A stretch of 40,409 nt of DNA, from assembly GCA_030156615.1 (NCBI GenBank), contig JASGME010000009.1, positions 1 to 40,409 of the forward strand, in the 5' to 3' direction. The notes under the pieces were generated by a model that ran no database searches, had not been told where the DNA came from, and saw only the letters and a list, made by a program, of their open reading frames with translations. This document shows, in pieces, positions 38,723 through 40,409 of the stretch (position 1 is the stretch's first letter; the number at the start of each line of letters is the position of its first letter). The position numbers were made by a program, and so were the translations under genes. The DNA is from Candidatus Woesearchaeota archaeon. Lineage in GTDB: Archaea > Nanobdellota > Nanobdellia > Woesearchaeales > UBA119.

Positions 38723-39859
38723 ATGGAATTTGAAAAGAGATTTGAATTAATCAAGAGAAATACTGAAGAAATTCTTGGAGAAGATGAATTAAAGGAGAAT
38801 TTGAAGAATAATGAAAAAATCAAACACTATATTGGATTTGAAATTTCTGGAAAGATACATTTAGGAACCGGCCTTATGTGCATGTCTAAAGTTAAAGATT
38901 TCCTTGATGCAGGGATAGATTGTTCTATTTTTTTAGCAGATTGGCATACCTGGATAAATGATAAATTGGGAGGGGATTTAGAAGCGATAAAAAAGGTTGC
39001 AGTAGGATATTTTAAGGAAGGGATGAAAGCGAGTCTAAAATGTGTTGGCGGAGACCCTGCAAAGTTAAAATTTGTTTTAGGAAGCGAATTGTATCATAAC
39101 AATGATTTATACTGGCTGGATGTACTAGAAATTAGCAAGCATACTTCTCTTTCAAGAATGATGAGGAGTATTACAATTGCCGGAAGGAAAGAAGGGGGCT
39201 CCGTAGATTTTGCTAAATTAATTTACCCGCCAATGCAAGTCGCAGATATATTTATACAAAACATAAATATGCCTCATGCAGGAATTGATCAACGCAAGGC
39301 CCAAGTAATTGCTAGAGATGTAGCTATGAAATTATCTTTTAATCCTTTAAAAAATTCCAAAGGTAAAAAAATAAAGCCAATGGCAGTTCACCATAGCTTG
39401 ATACTGGGATTAGGAAAACCGCCGATATGGCCAATTAAAAAAGAAGAATTTAAAGATATGCTCTCTGAATTAAAAATGAGCAAATCAAAACCAGATAGTT
39501 GTATATTCATTCATGACTCTGAAGAAGAGATAAAAAGAAAGGTAAATAAAGCGTTCTGTATGGAGAAAGAAATCGAATACAATCCTCTATTAGACTGGGC
39601 TAAAAAATTGATTTTCCCAATTCAAAAAGAACTAGAAATCAGGCGTCCGGAGAAATTTGGGGGGGATATAAAATATGGAAATTATATTGATTTGGAAAAG
39701 GATTTCGAAAAGGGCAATGTGCATCCAATTGATTTAAAAAATTCTATCTCAGAGAGTTTGATAAGAATATTAAAACCAGCAAGAGATCACTTTTCAAAAG
39801 GGGATGCCAAAAAAATGCTTGAAGAGCTTGAAGAAATGATTAACCTGATAAGTAAATAA
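38723..39859 (+). CDS. tyrS: Tyrosyl-tRNA synthetase, archaeal (Pyrococcus-like) type
   Basis: A class I synthetase charging tRNA-Tyr. YIGFEISGKIHLGTGL (about 36-51) contains the HIGH-equivalent HLGTG; FLADWHTWINDKLGGDLE, RSITIAGRK, AGIDQRKAQVIARDVA (tyrosine/ATP pocket) and KMSKSKPDS follow. The sequence runs closely parallel to the Pyrococcus enzyme through FGGDIKYGNY and HPIDLKN. ATG 38723 gives 378 residues, aligns with that N-terminus and has a TATA box 27 nt upstream; an upstream TTG frame is not supported. Divergent from the ribosomal unit. Confidence 0.95.
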   Translation: MEFEKRFELIKRNTEEILGEDELKENLKNNEKIKHYIGFEISGKIHLGTGLMCMSKVKDFLDAGIDCSIFLADWHTWINDKLGGDLEAIKKVAVGYFKEGMKASLKCVGGDPAKLKFVLGSELYHNNDLYWLDVLEISKHTSLSRMMRSITIAGRKEGGSVDFAKLIYPPMQVADIFIQNINMPHAGIDQRKAQVIARDVAMKLSFNPLKNSKGKKIKPMAVHHSLILGLGKPPIWPIKKEEFKDMLSELKMSKSKPDSCIFIHDSEEEIKRKVNKAFCMEKEIEYNPLLDWAKKLIFPIQKELEIRRPEKFGGDIKYGNYIDLEKDFEKGNVHPIDLKNSISESLIRILKPARDHFSKGDAKKMLEELEEMINLISK

Positions 39860-39899
39860 TTCTTCCACAGAGTATTGGTGAGGAGGAAAAGACAAGTGG

Positions 39900-40010
39900 T
39901 TGTCCGGAAAAATAAATAAACTTAAAAAGTCAAGAAGGCTCAATCAAGAAGATGAATATGAAAATAAAATAACGGAAGCACTCAGACAATTAGGAATTGA
40001 TTTTAAATAA
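39900..40010 (+). CDS. Possible 36-residue basic peptide
   Basis: A TTG-initiated frame reading SGKINKLKKSRRLNQEDEYE and ending ITEALRQLGIDFK. GGTGAGGAGG lies about 13 nt upstream, a strong SD at rather long spacing. A GTG at 39896 fits the spacing better but leads to only seven codons, so a frameshifted remnant is as likely as a real small gene. No family recognised. Confidence 0.25.
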   Translation: MSGKINKLKKSRRLNQEDEYENKITEALRQLGIDFK

Positions 40011-40091
40011 AAAATATTGAAACTACTATAATAGTGTGCTTAGAAGTGAAAAATTAGATAGAAAGAAGGATTTTGCAAATTATGTAAGAAA

Positions 40092-40400
40092 TCAAATCTT
40101 TTTATTACTCTCTTGCCAATATTCTCTTACTTTTTTTGAGAAGGTTATCAAGGATGGCAAATGTTTTCTCCAAAGTTCTAAAGATGTATCAACATATTCT
40201 GCCTCTTTTTGTTTATCCCTTGTTAATCCTGCTTCTAAATTCAGAGAAACCAAAGACATGAAATCTCTGAGGATTATCTTTAATTCTTTTTTTTCTTCAT
40301 CATTGAACAGCTGGTGTTCTGATCTGCTGACTAGAGAATATGGTGCAGGGATCAACCATGAATGTATCTGCTGAACCCAACCATAAAAGGTGTCTCTCAT
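40092..40400 (-). CDS. Hypothetical protein, possibly extending beyond window
   Basis: 102 residues from ATG 40400. The frame stays open to the window edge, so the true start may lie outside. Predicted helical, Trp-rich at the N-terminus (YGWVQQIHSWLIPAPYSL) with SRSEHQLFNDEEKKELKIILRDFM and a C-terminal SLELWRKHLPSLITFSKKVREYW. No membrane helix or catalytic motif seen. No function assigned. Convergent with tyrS. Confidence 0.55.
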   Translation of the reverse strand: MRDTFYGWVQQIHSWLIPAPYSLVSRSEHQLFNDEEKKELKIILRDFMSLVSLNLEAGLTRDKQKEAEYVDTSLELWRKHLPSLITFSKKVREYWQESNKKI

Positions 40401-40409
40401 TCTTCCACA

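Noticed and set aside
1-40409. CRISPR arrays, complete insertion sequences and replication origin
   Set aside because: No regularly spaced direct repeats, no intact transposase and no Orc1/Cdc6 gene or origin-box cluster were seen.

Overview
The window is a low-GC archaeal chromosome segment. The archaeal assignment rests on the S10/spc ribosomal supercluster in archaeal order with archaeal-only members (eL32, eL19, eS4, aIF1, Rnp1), plus eL15, Alba, aIF6, a Pyrococcus-type TyrRS, class III-signal pilins, TATA boxes 25-30 nt before many start codons, and GGTGAT-type Shine-Dalgarno sites inside operons. The number of bacterial-looking genes (GAD-domain AspRS, MutS-MutL, RadC, a CspA-type cold-shock protein) and the charged tails on ribosomal proteins suggest a DPANN-type lineage such as Woesearchaeota. 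That lineage call is inference.

Layout. 1-4.6 kb: ftsY (cut by the left edge), aIF6 and a bacterial-type aspS on minus, then eL15 on plus. 4.7-7.7 kb: a polytopic GT-C glycosyltransferase, Alba, a TtuA/Ncs6 tRNA thiolase and tRNA-Arg(UCG). 7.8-14.3 kb: an overlapping mutS-mutL pair, three class III-signal pilin-like genes, a 47-residue membrane peptide and radC. 14.4-18.5 kb: small and accessory genes, including DUF134 and DUF5320 in divergent orientation, a cold-shock protein, a radical SAM enzyme, tRNA-Gln(UUG), a GNAT acetyltransferase, a 5'-truncated radical SAM/SPASM remnant, a stand-alone short 5S rRNA gene and an uncharacterised protein.

18.8-21.6 kb is the most unusual part. It holds two genes, each followed by a palindromic non-coding element. 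The first product is unrecognised. The second is a 567-residue protein that reads as a ScoMcrA-like head domain, a nuclease-like middle domain and a nitrilase-like C-terminal domain. The element after it resembles an integron attC site, and the left side begins with a GTTAGGC core-like heptamer. My working idea is a small integron-type cassette insertion, without an integrase in view, carrying a candidate defence protein.

21.8-38.6 kb: a sugar nucleotidyltransferase converges on one long minus-strand unit that runs from uL3 (about 38.4 kb) through 24 ribosomal, translation and RNase P genes to secY and an EMC3/DUF106 membrane insertase. This couples ribosome synthesis with protein export. 38.7-40.4 kb: TyrRS from a divergent promoter, a doubtful 36-codon frame, and a hypothetical gene near the right edge.

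All functions are inferred from reading the sequence; no database search was possible.
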